Source: Larix kaempferi (Eukaryota; Streptophyta; Pinopsida; Pinales; Pinaceae). Taken from it: 64,000 nucleotides of DNA. The stretch is from NCBI GenBank assembly GCA_027924585.1, contig BSBM01001067.1, positions 7,276,501 to 7,340,500 on the forward strand, in the 5' to 3' direction. Made by a program: the position numbers and the translations under genes. The notes under the pieces were generated by a model. The model did not search any database and was not told the origin of the DNA. It worked only from the letters and a program-made list of their open reading frames with translations. Position 1 is the stretch's first letter; every line of letters begins with the position of its first letter. Below are positions 1 through 11,103 of the stretch, piece after piece.

Positions 1-910
1 AAAATCAAAGCGGGTTTATCAGTAAGAGGCAAATAATGGATAATGTTACTCTTGTCCAGGAAGTTATCCACTTAAGTAATAAACAAAGGGAGAAAGGCAC
101 GACAATCAAAATTGACATGGAAAACACCCTCAATAGAATAAGGCACGAATTTCTCTTCCAAGTCATGAACAAATTCGGATTTAATGACAACTTAATTAGA
201 TTGACTAAGGCATGCATTGGTAATCCATGGATAGCCCCCTTAGTGAATGGAAGACCAATGAAATTCTTTAATCTAAGTTTAGGAATCAGGAAGGGATGTC
301 CTCTGTCATCTTTTCTTTATATAATAATGGTAGATACTCTTAGCCGAGCCCTAGAAGGAAAAAGACAACAAGGTAACATTCCAAGAATTATGATGGAAAA
401 TGGGGTAAGAGACTTCAGTCATACCGAGTTCGTTGACGATACTCATATGATGGGAGAAGCATAAATATATATAGCCTGGCATAGGTTTGAGAAGATCCTC
501 ACAATCTTCTACAATGTATCAAGGGGAAATATCGATAAGCAGAAGATCAACATTTATAGCTAGAATATAGATCAAAGAAATCTAATGCAATATCCAGGAT
601 TCTTGGCATTCCCGTGCCAACAAAATGGAACAACTTTAAATACTTAGGAATGTCGATATTTCTTCAAAAATCATTAGCAAAAGAGTGGGAAGGAGTTATA
701 GCACAAATAAAAAACAAACTCACAAATTGGGGATCCAAGTGGCTAAATGTAGCAGGAAGACTAGTTTTAATGAAAGCAGTTCTATTGGCAATTCCAATCT
801 TTCAATTCACTTTCTTCCTAGCCCCCAAGGGAATCAGAAATAAGCTAAACAAAATCCTTCGAAACTTCCTATGGGAGGGAAAGACAATGAACACAAATAT
901 CATCTTGTAA
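1..910 (+). pseudogene. LINE reverse transcriptase domain (broken)
   Basis: Copies LINE RNA into DNA at a nicked target site. Visible motifs: GFISKRQI near the start, motif A as KIDMEN (first catalytic Asp kept; the usual AYD following it is altered to TLN), motif B as GIRKGCPLSS, and motif C as FVDD in place of the usual FADD. The 36-464 frame stops shortly after FVDD. The thumb resumes at 614 with a KYLGM start and continues through WLNVAGRLVLMKAVL and IPIFQ, typical of plant L1 RTs. At least one frame break lies between the two pieces, so no functional enzyme can be made. Confidence 0.85.
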
Positions 911-1318
911 ACTGGGCAAATGTAAAGAATTCATTGGAAGCAAGAGGGCTACAATTAAGAGATCCTAAGCTCACCAATTTAGCAATGGGAGCAAAATTAC
1001 TATGGAAAATTGCTACTTCAAAAGATTGGGTACAACAAGATTAAGCTCAAAATATCTACGGGGAGGATGCTTGAAGGGGCTTGAAAAGCATATTAAATCC
1101 GGACAATGCACACACATATGGAAGCATTGTCAAGCAACGTGGCCTGAATTCAAGAAAAGCCTCTATTGGATTCCAGGGAATGACAACAACATCTATATAT
1201 GGAATTACATAATACTTAATAAGTCTCCCCTGAAAACCCATACAGAGCTCACACATCTACGAAGCTAGATGCAAGAAAATGGAATTAAAAAATTGTAGAA
1301 CTTTAGCCTATGGAACAT

Positions 1319-1842
1319 ATATAACAGGGAATGGAGGGGCTTGAAATAATTTAATATTACAGAAAAACTCCACCATGAATATGAAAGGATGCTTCAGTTA
1401 TTGGCAAGAGTGCCCCCTATGAACATCAATGCACAAGACAGGCGGGGTTGGGGTAGCACAGGGGAATACACAGTCTCGCAAGGATATAAAAAATATAACA
1501 GGGAATGGAGGGGCTGGAAAGAATTTAATATTCCAGAAAAAATCCACCATGAATATGAAAGGATGAGTCAACTATTGGCAGGAGTGGCCCTATGAACATA
1601 AATGCACAAGACATGTGGGGTTAGGGTAGCATAGGGGAATACACAGTCTCGCAAGGATATAAAAAAGATAACAGGGAATGGAGGGACTGGAAATAATTTA
1701 ATATTCTAGAAAACCTCCGCGATGAATATGAAAGGATGCTTCATCTATTGGAAGGAGTGGCCCCTATGAACATAAATGCACAAGACAGGCAGGGTTGGGG
1801 TAGCACAAGTGAATAAACAGTCTCGCAAGGATATAAAAAACC
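1319..1842 (+). repeat. Three-copy tandem repeat of about 174 bp inside the LINE
   Basis: The segment starting ATAACAGGGAATGGAGG occurs at 1321, 1495 and 1668, so the period is 173-174 bp. Each unit carries the same series: CACCATGAATATGAAAGGATG, CCCCTATGAACAT (GCCCTATGAACAT in the middle copy), a GGGTTGGGGTAGCAC-like block and CAGTCTCGCAAGGATATAAAA. Copies differ by scattered substitutions and lie between the RT and zinc-binding modules. This is a local triplication after or during insertion, not a normal LINE feature. Two of the three period junctions are not multiples of three relative to one another, so it would also disrupt the reading frame. Confidence 0.85.
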
Positions 1843-2110
1843 GAGTGAAAGAAAAGATCATCATCCAAAAGATAAGAAGTGGAAACAAATCTGGAAAACC
1901 ATGGGATTACCGAAGATAAACTTCTTCTATTGGCTAATGGCACATGGAAGATTACTAATAAGAGACAGTCTTCAAAGACATGGAATTCAACGACCCTCAC
2001 AATGTACTCTTTGAAAACATGTTAAAGAAACAATAATCCATCTTATGTTGGATTTCCCCTTCGCTAAAGCAGTGTGGATCTCATTTTTTGGACCTCTAGC
2101 CAACACTGAA
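1840..2110 (+). pseudogene. LINE zinc-binding RT-associated module (zf-RVT), degenerate
   Basis: Translation around 1880-2090 reads like the plant zf-RVT module that follows LINE RTs: a WKTMGLPKINFFYWLMAHG-type stretch, then RDSLQRHGI, a cysteine near CTL, and HLMLDFPFAKAVW (the usual motif is H-L-F/M-x-C-x-x-A-x-x-x-W). The second cysteine is replaced. It is followed by a WKIWLARNNNTFQNQ-like segment near 2230, also typical. No intact frame spans it. Confidence 0.65.
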
Positions 2111-2499
2111 GTGATCCCTGCATCGGTCGGAGATATGTTCACCTCCCGGCCAGTGAATTATAAAAAGAAACACACTGGAAAATCCCTCCTGTAGAAATCT
2201 TGGTCAACTCTTCCCAAATTCATAACCTGGAAAATTTGGCTAGCTCGAAACAACAACACATTTCAAAATCAAAATTCGGATCCCACAATCGTAGCAATCA
2301 AAGCACTGGTCCTTGAATGTCTATGCCAATCAAAAGTAGAATCCAAAGGCACTCTGACAACAATTGAACAGGAATGGATGTTGGGTCTTGGTAACGCCAG
2401 CCCAATAATCTCTCCCTTTCCAAAACCAAGGCTAAAAACATCTTGGAAACTTAGACTTACAAAAGAAGAACTTGAAGCATGGAAGAAAGCATAGAATAC

Positions 2500-2870
2500 C
2501 CATATATTGCATTTTGATGGAGCATTTAAAGGAAATCCCAGGGATGCGGGAGCAGGAGGCATTCTCCTCGATCCCGAGGGATAGCCAGAATAACGATTCG
2601 CCTAGGGAGTAGGAAACACAACCAACAATCATGCAGAAGCATTCGCAATCTACCAAGGTTACAAGCTTGCAAGACATCATGGCATTCAGAAGATTCACAT
2701 TTGGGTGATTCAAAGATCCTCCTAAAACACTCAAGCTCGACAAGATATCCTCAGGACATCACGCTAATGCATCTTCTTGAACGAATCAAGAGCATAATTA
2801 AATACATGGAACAAGTGCATTTCTTCCACATCCTCATAATTCACAACGAAGAAGAAGATAAGGAGGCAAA
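2500..2870 (+). pseudogene. LINE RNase H domain (broken)
   Basis: The frame near 2509 reads LHFDGAFKGNPRDAGAGG, matching the start of plant LINE RNase H (FDGA-x-KGNPG-x-GAGG), followed by NTTNNHAEAFAIYQGY, which carries the catalytic Glu region. In-frame stops follow. The domain would degrade the RNA strand during element copying. It sits at the C-terminal end of the LINE, as expected. Confidence 0.75.
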
Positions 2871-3352
2871 GCATGCCACGACTCTCCCCCCAACTAGACT
2901 CGATGTCAACAAAGCGACAACTAGATGGGACCCAATCCCATAACAATGTGGACAGAGATAGAAATCAAAAGAATAAAAAACGGGGAAATGGATACGAAAA
3001 TAGAGTTTTTGGAGCAAGAAATCTGATTTCTCCAAGCCCAAATACACAATTAGGAGACATGTTTAGCAGACTTCTCTGGCGTTCCAGAATGTGGCAATTT
3101 TAAAATTTCCAGGTTACAGCAGTTTAAAAAAGGTGTTCATGTCTCTTTATATATATTTAGACTATGAAACTAGTAAAGTAGAAAATATCTGGCTACATTG
3201 TTATAGCTAAAGGCCTTTAGAATAATAATGTCTAGACGATAGGAAAATAACTCTGATATGGCTAGACAATTTTGAGTTGAGGTCTCAAACCCCATTTTGT
3301 AACCATTTCTGCAGGGATTTCAACAAATCCTTTATTCGTTTATGTTAAAAAA

Positions 3353-3785
3353 TGAAGATATCATATAATAATAGGTTGATAGGGGTAAAGCATGAATAAA
3401 TTTAGAAGGATCAATTTATTAGAGTACCATATTGACACTCAAATCATAGAAGTCATGGCATGCAAGAATCAATGTATCAATATCAAAAGGTACCTACCCA
3501 GGTTCATTGTTGTACTTGCATATCAAAACATCCGAAGATCCATACAACTCAAAGTCAACAACAAATAAGATTGATTATAAATTCGTATCATCAAAGTGTT
3601 CAAGGAAGAAACTACCTAGCATGGATTTATCCTTTCTTGATGCGACAATATTGTTCAAATATTTGAACATAACATTTCCTCGTGTCCTCGACCTTATCAA
3701 ATAAGAGGAAATCATGGGAAGATGGATTATTATATCATAAGGAGTGTTTTTCTACTTGTGCCTTGAAGACAAAGCATTTTTAAAG
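3353..3785 (+). mobile_element. Copia-like element, 3' internal fragment of an upstream tandem unit
   Basis: About 430 bp that aligns along its length with 24239-24700, for example the shared block GTCATGGCATGCAA, then ATCAATATCAAAAGGTACCTA, then GGGAAGATGGAT. It ends in CATTTTTAAAG, the first half of a polypurine tract whose second half (GGGG) lies at 17757, beyond the inserted chromovirus. It is therefore the 3' end of an internal region that once abutted the LTR at 17768. No recognisable protein is encoded; the matching downstream copy is also non-coding. Confidence 0.75.
3781..3785. repeat. Target-site duplication TAAAG, left copy
   Basis: TAAAG immediately before the left LTR is repeated exactly at 17752-17756 immediately after the right LTR. 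A perfect 5-bp duplication is the hallmark of Ty3/gypsy integration and fixes both ends of the chromovirus. Confidence 0.93.
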
Positions 3786-6558
3786 TGTAGTGCTCTGGTT
3801 TTTACAGTAGAGCCCTAAGTAAAATTTCTGAGTTAATTTTCTATGTATTAAACTTTATTCAGGTGTATGGGAGTAAATTTCTAAAAATTTCTATGCTTCT
3901 AAATGAAATTTAGTATACTGTCTTGTCTTTATCAACCATACATTCGTATTTTAAAATAAACTAACATATCAATATTTTCTTTTCAACAATTTGTTCCAGC
4001 ATAAGAATATGTTTCACAATAGTAAATCAGTAAATAGTAAGTTATATGCATGTTTAAAGTACGTTTTAGCATAATAATCAAATAACGTAAATAACAAGGA
4101 AATTACCTGATGCTGATGCTAGTAGACCATAGGTTGTAGCAGGTTATGTTTTTATTCTCTTAGTCAGCCAAGACGATGTGTCCACCCTACCGACCAGCTA
4201 TTATCTTGCTGGCCCTTGGAAATCAAAGGATTTCCAAGCCCCCGAGCTCACAATCTGATAATCCCGAGAGCAGTGTTTACTTAGGTTCTCAAAACCTTTC
4301 TCTGTTCTCAAACTCTTTTCTCTCCACTTCAAGCTATCTCCCTTACCTTCAACTTTCTCCCCCTCTATATACATTTCCTTCCTCGAGAAGACCTTGGGAT
4401 TACTCCACCGCCCCAAACTCCCCCTCTCGAGCCCCTCAAACATTTACTCCTTTCACTACTTCATTCATACACGTTTCATTATAAAAATGTATTTTTCACA
4501 CTCAATGTACCGAATAATTAATTACACTCATGGTAAATTTATTTGATTTTGATTGACTGTCGTAAGTATTTATTACGGTGGGAATCATTACCCAAAGGTT
4601 ATCCATTCGGGACAAGGTTTATTAATTACAAGTCTATTCACCACCTTTGTATTTAATGTTATTAATGTAATTAATAAAATATTATATAAATAGTTGACCA
4701 TTTTCAACTTGGACATGATGTGTCTTAATGGTCTACCACATCCGTCAAGATAACTTATCTTGAGATTTAAATTCCAAGATTCGTATTGAATAATTAAATA
4801 GTAATAAACCATTTTCCATCACATCACATCCATTCCAAAATTGTTATCCTATTATGTTTAACTTAGTAATGGAAATAATCACACTCTAATCATTTATTAA
4901 TCAATATTCACATTTTTACCTATATTGCAATTGTTATGACATGGGTAGTAATATTATTAAAATAACATTAATCAAGTAATAATATTAATTAAATCACCAC
5001 AAAGTAATAATAAGTGGTGAATTTAATAAAAATGTCTTTTAAATCATTTTTTTTATCACATGAGTACCCTAACATCTACATAGTATCGTCGTTCTTCTAA
5101 ACAAAGCACCCTTAAGTGCTTAAACAATCTTACTGATTAATTAGACAGTACCATTACCTTATTTACAACAATTCTCAGATGAAAATGTGAACTGACGACA
5201 CTTGTCTCAATTATTTATCACAATGTTTACCAACAAGTAATACATAGCTTAATTGACTTGTTTTACACATCTTAAATAACTTTATATTCATTATCTGAAT
5301 TCGATCAATGCATGATTAACATAATTACTTATGACGAATTATACATTTATTCAATATGTTAAGTGTTTGTATATCGATACTAGTGTACATGTGCAAGGTG
5401 TGCATGCATGGCCAGCGTATGCATAGATCATAAAGGTACTATAGACAAACCCCATCCCGCCTATGCATACCTGCTAACTAATAGTATTATTACCCCCATG
5501 TAGAAGAACAAGCATAATATATATAGTACAATTACTTTAACATCCTCAGTTATTTAATAGTTAATTCTTTACGATTTCACATCATTATCTTTATCTTTAC
5601 ATTAGTTTAATCAATCATGTACAAGGAAGGGTACCTACTACCACTAACTCAGAATCAAGGAATACCCAACCCGCAACAGTACTAACTAACACATCCTCCC
5701 ATCATAACCTACGTCCTGCATCCTCCCTATCCTTCCTCTGCTAGTACAAAAGTGGATGTCGGACTCACCGACCTGACCACATAGAACTTGAGAGCGATAG
5801 CGTGGGCTGAGCAATGGACCTATCCTCCCCTATAAGGCATCCGACCATTGTCATCACAACTACATGGGGAGCGTGTCTCAGCACGGCACTCCCACGACCT
5901 CGGGTCTCATGGAAACATAGGGTGGGAAACACATCCATCCCTCTCAACATACTGGGCCTACGCCCTTATCGAATCATACTTTGCTGCTATCGGGATTATT
6001 AGTTTGTGTTATCGTATCATCATTTTGGATGCTAAGTTTACTGTACGAACATGTTTTTTCTTTTCAATATATCAGATCAAGTAACTGGCTATCCCATAGC
6101 CCTTGTGTCCTGTAGGTTAGTATTTCGCAAAATACAAATTTATAGAAAGCATTTCCCATTGATCGCCAATTGATCCATGTTATCAAAAATCATTTTATTT
6201 CATGTAACCTTTTTAGTTCATCATAGATGCGTACGACATATAACACTTCAATAATTTATATAAGAAGATGGTATCCACGTACTGAATCATATATTTCACA
6301 TCTTATTAATGAAAACATATAAACATATACTATAATCGTAAAATAAAGAAATCATATGATAATCATGACATCGCAACCGCATAACATAGTAACATCATAA
6401 TCATGGTGAAATCATAAAACAAAGTAACATCATATAATGAGCTCCATCATATCGTAATATAGTTTACTCCGTCGAGCTGAGTTCAACAGAATATATAACA
6501 AAATAAAGTATGGCATGTCTAACTGATAAATATGCCTAGTCAAAATATGGGCGTTACA
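3786..6558 (-). repeat. 3' LTR of the chromovirus
   Basis: 2,773 bp, near-identical to 14980-17751. On the element's strand it begins TGTAACGCCC and ends CACTACA. It is the downstream LTR because the polypurine tract abuts it at 6559. Unusually long for a chromovirus LTR. A 102-codon plus-strand open frame (4176-4484) recurs in the other LTR but shows no known domain. Confidence 0.95.
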
Positions 6559-6576
6559 TATAGCCACCCTTCGGGA
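6559..6576 (-). other. Polypurine tract region of the chromovirus
   Basis: On the minus strand the bases just before the 3' LTR read CCGAAGGGTGGCTATA, a purine-rich plus-strand primer for DNA synthesis. It directly follows the conserved TTCGGGACGAAG motif (about 6580-6592). Confidence 0.7.
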
Positions 6577-6597
6577 AACTTCGTCCCGAAGTTATGG

Positions 6598-6717
6598 TCA
6601 AAATAGTGAGGGAAAATCTCGATGCATGGTCTTTGCATCCTCCCAGGTAGTAGACCCTGGGCTATACTTGTCCCATTGGACCTTAACTTGGTCCACATGG
6701 CCAGTACGGAGCTGTCA
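6598..6717 (-). pseudogene. Chromodomain-like C-terminal tail of pol, cut off by a TGA stop
   Basis: The frame of the integrase continues past the TGA at 6715-6717 for 39 codons: QLRTGHVDQVKVQWDKY, then TTWEDA, ending in FPSLF before the next stop at 6598-6600. The pattern ILDRRV-x-QLR...VKVQW...TTWE is that of the diverged (group II) chromodomain at the end of plant chromovirus integrases, which directs integration to chromatin. The TGA lies where an Arg CGA codon is usual, consistent with methyl-CpG deamination (inference). Confidence 0.7.
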
Positions 6718-7968
6718 AACCCTACGATCAAGTATACGTAATGGTTCGACCCTGAAGGTTCCATCGTCCGAGACCTGCAATTCCTTCCAATGAATTTTGT
6801 GAGTCTCATCAGCTATGTAATGTCGTAATACAGAAACATGAAATACATTATGAGTTTTATGCAAGTGGGGTGGCAGCGCAAGACGATAAGCAACTGGTCC
6901 GATTTTCTCAAGAATCTCAAATGGACCTATAAAGCGAGGTGACAACTTGGTACCCTTCACAAACCGAATGGTACTTTTATTTGGTCTGATGTGACTAAAT
7001 ACACGATCCCCTACTCCATAACTTCTATCTGATCTGTGTGCATCAGCGTAACTCTTTTGCCTATCCTGCGCTTCCTTCAACCGCTGCCTAATCTGTAACA
7101 CTTGTTCCTCCATTTCCTGAATCAATTCCGGCCCAATTAACACTCGATCCTCTAACCTGTCCCAACTGAGTGGTGTCCTGCACTGCCTCCCATACAATGC
7201 TTGATATGGAGGCATAGCAATGGAGCTGTGATGACTATTGTTGTATGCAAACTCCACTAAAGGAAGGTATTTCTCCCACTGTGTCTGTTCATCCATAACA
7301 TACATCCTAAGCATGTCCTCCATCACTTGATTCACCCTCTCTGTCTGTCCATCTGTCTCAGGGTGATAAGCTGAGCTTAAGTTCAACTGTGTCCCTAATG
7401 CTGACTGCATGCTTGTCCAAAATCTGGAGGTGAACTTAGGGTCTCTGTCAGAGATTATCTTTTTAGGAACGCCATGAAGACATACAATCTCATTTATGAA
7501 TACCCTTGCCACATCTGTCACATCATAGGTGTCTCTGACTGGAATGAAGTGAGCGCTTTTGGTCAGTTTGTCGACTACCACCAAAATAGCATTATGTCTC
7601 ATAGATGTGAGTGGTAATCCTACAACGAAGTCCATGGAAATGACTTCCCATTTAGTCATAGGAATATCATGTGGTTGTAGGAGACCGGCCAGGTGATGAT
7701 GATCTGCCTTAACTTGTTGACACTCAAGGCACTTCGAAACAAAATCCACTACATCCATCTTCATACCTGGCCAGAAGAAGAGTTTCTTCATGTCAGTATA
7801 CATCTTCTTCACCCCTGTGTGCGCACAGTAATGCGATCTATGGGCCTCTCTAAGGATTTTTTCCCTGATATCACCTTCCTTAGGAACATACATCGTTCCC
7901 TGATACCGCAACAATCCATCTTCCTCAAGATGGTACCCATCATACTTCAATTCCTGTTTCTTTCCATT
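6715..7968 (-). pseudogene. Integrase of the chromovirus (between two premature stops)
   Basis: Inserts the element's DNA into the genome. The N-terminal zinc-binding module is visible as H-x3-H (HRSHYCAH) and C-x2-C (CLEC). The core has all three catalytic acids: Asp in ISMDFVVG, Asp in IISDRDPKF, Glu in TDGQTERVNQ. The C-terminal GPF/Y-type module appears as SPRFIGPFEIL...VAYRLALPP, followed by HNVFHVSVLRHY. The frame is the same as the RNase H segment, from which it is separated only by TAG at 7969-7971. It ends at TGA 6715-6717 inside the chromodomain. Apart from those stops the domain looks intact. Confidence 0.93.
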
Positions 7969-8719
7969 CTAAATAGCCGAGGTTACTTTTAGGTACCAAC
8001 TATCGCCCAATAGTTGTCCTAGTACTCTTTCCCTCAAGTCAACCTTCAAGGGAATTAAGGAGAAAAGTCTCGGCCTTCGGCTTAGAGCGTCTGCCACCAC
8101 ATTCTCCTTTCCTTTGATGTAAGAGATACCAAAGTCATACTCACTCATGAACTCACTCCATCGCCTTTGCCTAGCATTCAAATCCCTTTGGGTAAAGATG
8201 TAATGCAAGCTCTGATGGTCTGTTTTAAGGGTGAAGCTTCTACCAACTAGGTAGTGCCTCCATAATTTTAGTGCCAACATTACTACTGCCAATTCTAGAT
8301 CATGCGTGGCATACTTCTCCTCATGAGGTTTCAACTTTCGAGATGCATAAGCTATTACCCCACCTTCCTGCATCAACACCGCTCCTAGTCCTTGCTTCGA
8401 GGCGTCGGTGCATACCATGAAATATTTATCCATGTCTGGTACCCGCAAGATCGGTGCACTTGTCAACAATCTCTTTAACTCTGTAAAAGCAGCATCGCAT
8501 TCATCGGTCCATTCATACCGGATTCCCTTGCGTTGCAAGGTGGTAATGGGTTTTGCAATTTTAGAAAATCCTTCCACAAACCTCCGGTAATAGCCTGCTA
8601 ACCCCATGAAGCTGCGCACCTCATGAGCATTCTTTGGAATTGGCCAATCCTCAATGGCCTTTACCTTTTCCGGGTCTACAGAGATCCCTTCACCTGAGAT
8701 GATGTGCCCCAAGTAGTGA
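7969..8719 (-). pseudogene. RT C-terminus and RNase H of the chromovirus
   Basis: Continues the RT frame after TAG 8720-8722: [11 protein letters not shown], then [13 protein letters not shown] (RT connection), then RNase H with catalytic Asp in [14 protein letters not shown], Glu in [10 protein letters not shown] and Asp in [10 protein letters not shown], plus the closing Asp in [10 protein letters not shown]. RNase H removes the RNA template. The frame ends at TAG 7969-7971 just before the integrase. Both stops sit where a CAG Gln codon would be plausible, so each is one C-to-T change (inference). Confidence 0.93.
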
Positions 8720-10354
8720 ATCTATTTTTGGAAGAAAGAACACTTTGATAATTTACCATAAAGTTTATGTTCCCTTAAGCATATTAAGACCAACCGCAAG
8801 TGTTCCTCATGCTCCTTCTCATTCTTAGAATAGATAAGAATATCATCTAAGAAGACCTGAACAAAGCGGTCCAAGTATTTTCGGAAGACACCATTCATGA
8901 GGCTCATGAATACAGCTGGAGCATTGGTCAAACCAAATGGTACCACTACAAACTCGTAATGCCCAAATCGAGTTTGAAAGGCAGTCTTAGGAATGTCACC
9001 TTCCTTGATCCTCAACTGGTGATACCCTGATCGTAAATCAATCTTTGAGAAGACTGACACACCTTTCATTTGATCAAAGAGGTCATCAATTCTTGGTATG
9101 GGATACCTGTTCTTCACTGTGGCTTTGTTCAAATCTCTGTAATCTATGCACAGTCGCAGAGATCCATCCTTCTTCTTAACGAAGATCACTGGTGCTCCCC
9201 ACGGCGAGATACTAGGTCTAATTAGTCCCAAATCTAGCAACTCTTTTAACTGGATCTGTAACTCGCGGAGCTCTGGAGTTGTCATTCTATAAGGAGTTTT
9301 TGAGATAGGCTCGGCACCAGGTTTTAGTTCGATTGTGAAATCAAGCTCTCTTTCTGGAGGTAGTCCTGGCAATTCCTTTGGAAAGACATCCTTGAACTCG
9401 GAAAGTACTGGGTAAGAACTCAAGGAGGGTCCTTTACTATCGCTCACGGCATCCACTACGAACAACTGGCATCCTTGTCTTAGGTACCGCTTAGCTTTCA
9501 CCATAGAGATGAAACGGAGGGATACCTTCCTCTTCAAGCCTTGGATTTGAATTGTCCTTCCCTCATCATTGAGGCACAACACCTTCTTCGCATAGCAGTC
9601 TAAGAAAGCTCTATGGCCTTCTAACCAATCCATGCCAATAATGAGGTCATAAGTCCCCAAATTGGTGACATAAGCATCCAACTTAGTGGTGCACACTCCT
9701 AAGTCAACCTCACAACTCCCCACTTTGAGACCTACTGTTTTCTTAGCTCCTGAAGCCATTTCAACCAGTTTGAAATCATCGTGCTCGTAGGCTGCCAACC
9801 CACATTTATCTAATGCAAATGGTGAAATAAAACTATCAGTTGCTCCCGGATCAAACAAAATTTTAAGTTTGACATTGTTTACTTTACCAGTGGATTCTAC
9901 TACGGTAGACTGATGTTCTGCTTGGTGGTTATGAACCGCTGCATGAATCCGATGACTGTTACCCGAACTATCCATGGGTGCTTTTCCTTCCTTGTGCTTG
10001 CTGCTTGACTGATCCTTGGGACAGTCTCGCTCGAAATGAGGACCTCCGCATCCCCAACAAGAGAGATTGGGAGGGGCTTGCATGTTGCTTGGAGGAATCC
10101 TCTGAGATGAGTTCCTTCCCCTAGGTCCTCTAAAACCCCTTGATCCTCTATAGGAACTTCCTTGTGTATGTTCCTGGCTTTGGTGGGTTGCGGACGATGC
10201 CTGCGAGATTGAGTTAACTGAAGTATTACCCCTCGGTGTGAACCTATTACCGTAAGGAGGAGGTCTAGATTGTCCTCCCCTGAAGTAAGGACGTGAGGCC
10301 TTCCCTGAGACATACTGATTGGTTCCTGTCAACTTACTACCCCCCTTTCCCATC
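8720..10354 (-). pseudogene. Gag zinc knuckle, protease and reverse transcriptase of the chromovirus
   Basis: This frame is offset by one base from gag. It opens with an Arg/Gly-rich basic stretch, then a CCHC knuckle ([13 protein letters not shown]) that binds RNA, then an aspartic protease with active site [12 protein letters not shown] and flap-side GMDWL. D-P-G instead of D-S/T-G is common in plant gypsy elements, so it need not mean a dead protease. RT follows with [41 protein letters not shown] (first catalytic Asp), [10 protein letters not shown] and FLDDILIYS (FLDD motif C). The frame stops at TAG 8720-8722 before YLGH. Confidence 0.93.
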
Positions 10355-11103
10355 TGACATATCAGCTGCATAACGAGCATACTCAACTGCCATGGCAACT
10401 GAAGTTGGCTTCCACATCCGCACAGCAGCCCTAATCTTGTAGTTAAGTCCATACACAAAACGCTCTACCTGAAAATCATCTGCATCTAGGTAAGGAACAT
10501 ATTTTACTAGTTCCATAAACCGAGATTCATACTCCTCCACCGTCTTGTCTCCCTGTACTAAGGCATGGAGTGCACCTGCCTGTTCTTCCTTGTAATAATT
10601 TGGCAAATACTTCTTGTGGAACCTCTCCTCGAACAGTTCCCAAGAAGTCGTAAGAGGAGTAAGGTGCAATTGCTTCTCGAGATCTGACCACCAATTCAAA
10701 GCATCACCTTTAAGCTGAAAGACGACCATCCTAGCCTTGGAACTAGATGTGTACTCATTCAACGCGAAGCATCTCTTCATGCCTTCCAGCCATGCTTCGG
10801 CATGCTTACCGGGTCGTCCTCCTGAAAACTCTGGAACCTTTATCTTTTGCAACTCCCTCGATATGTCCTGAAGCGGTTCCTGTCCTGGGCCATGTGCCCT
10901 TTCAGAGTTCTCTCGACTCACTTGAGTGGTTTCCACCTCGACGACCCTTTCCGAATGCCTGTTCATCGTGGTCATAATAGCCTCCAAAGACCTCATTATG
11001 ATTTGCATTTCAGGTGTTGAGGTTGATCGTGGTGGTGTTGGCGGCGATGACGGTGGCGGTGGTCGACCTTGACCCCGACCTCGACCTCTGCGTGTTGTTA
11101 CCA
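10337..11103 (-). pseudogene. Gag capsid domain of the chromovirus, frame-separated from pol
   Basis: Start chosen at MVTTRRGRGRG (11103), the usual start of plant chromovirus Gag; an upstream in-frame Met (11197) lacks family similarity. A Pro-rich N-terminus precedes the retrotransposon gag domain: KVPEFSGGRPGKHAEAWLEGM, ALNWW, FEERFHKKYLPNYYKEEQ, and TVEEYESRFMEL. Gag forms the particle that packages element RNA. The frame ends at 10337 right after a six-G run (about 10342-10347). The knuckle and pol lie in the frame reached if the run were one base shorter, so a single-base expansion is the simplest explanation. A programmed shift is less likely because this group normally has one gag-pol frame. 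Confidence 0.9.

Larger units (their letters stand above)
1..3352 (+). mobile_element. LINE (L1-type) retrotransposon, 3' part, degenerate
   Basis: Non-LTR retrotransposon on the plus strand, entering the window inside its reverse transcriptase. In order it shows RT palm (1-464), RT thumb/connection (614-910), a zinc-binding RT-associated module (about 1840-2100), an RNase H domain (about 2500-2860) and a 3' UTR ending in a short A-rich stretch (about 3343-3350). This order is typical of plant L1 elements. Stops and frameshifts occur throughout, so it is dead. The sequence right after the A-rich tail matches the internal region of the copia-like element at about 24239, so the LINE appears to have inserted into a copy of that element. 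The 5' end and upstream target-site duplication lie outside the window. Confidence 0.88.

Noticed and set aside
4176-4484. 102-codon plus-strand open frame repeated at 15370-15678
   Set aside because: Its recurrence only reflects the two LTR copies. It is Ser/Pro-rich, runs antisense to the element and has no recognised motif.
9830-9870. Protease active site DPG read as an inactivating mutation
   Set aside because: D-P-G-[AS]-T is frequent in plant gypsy elements, so it is not evidence of loss of function.
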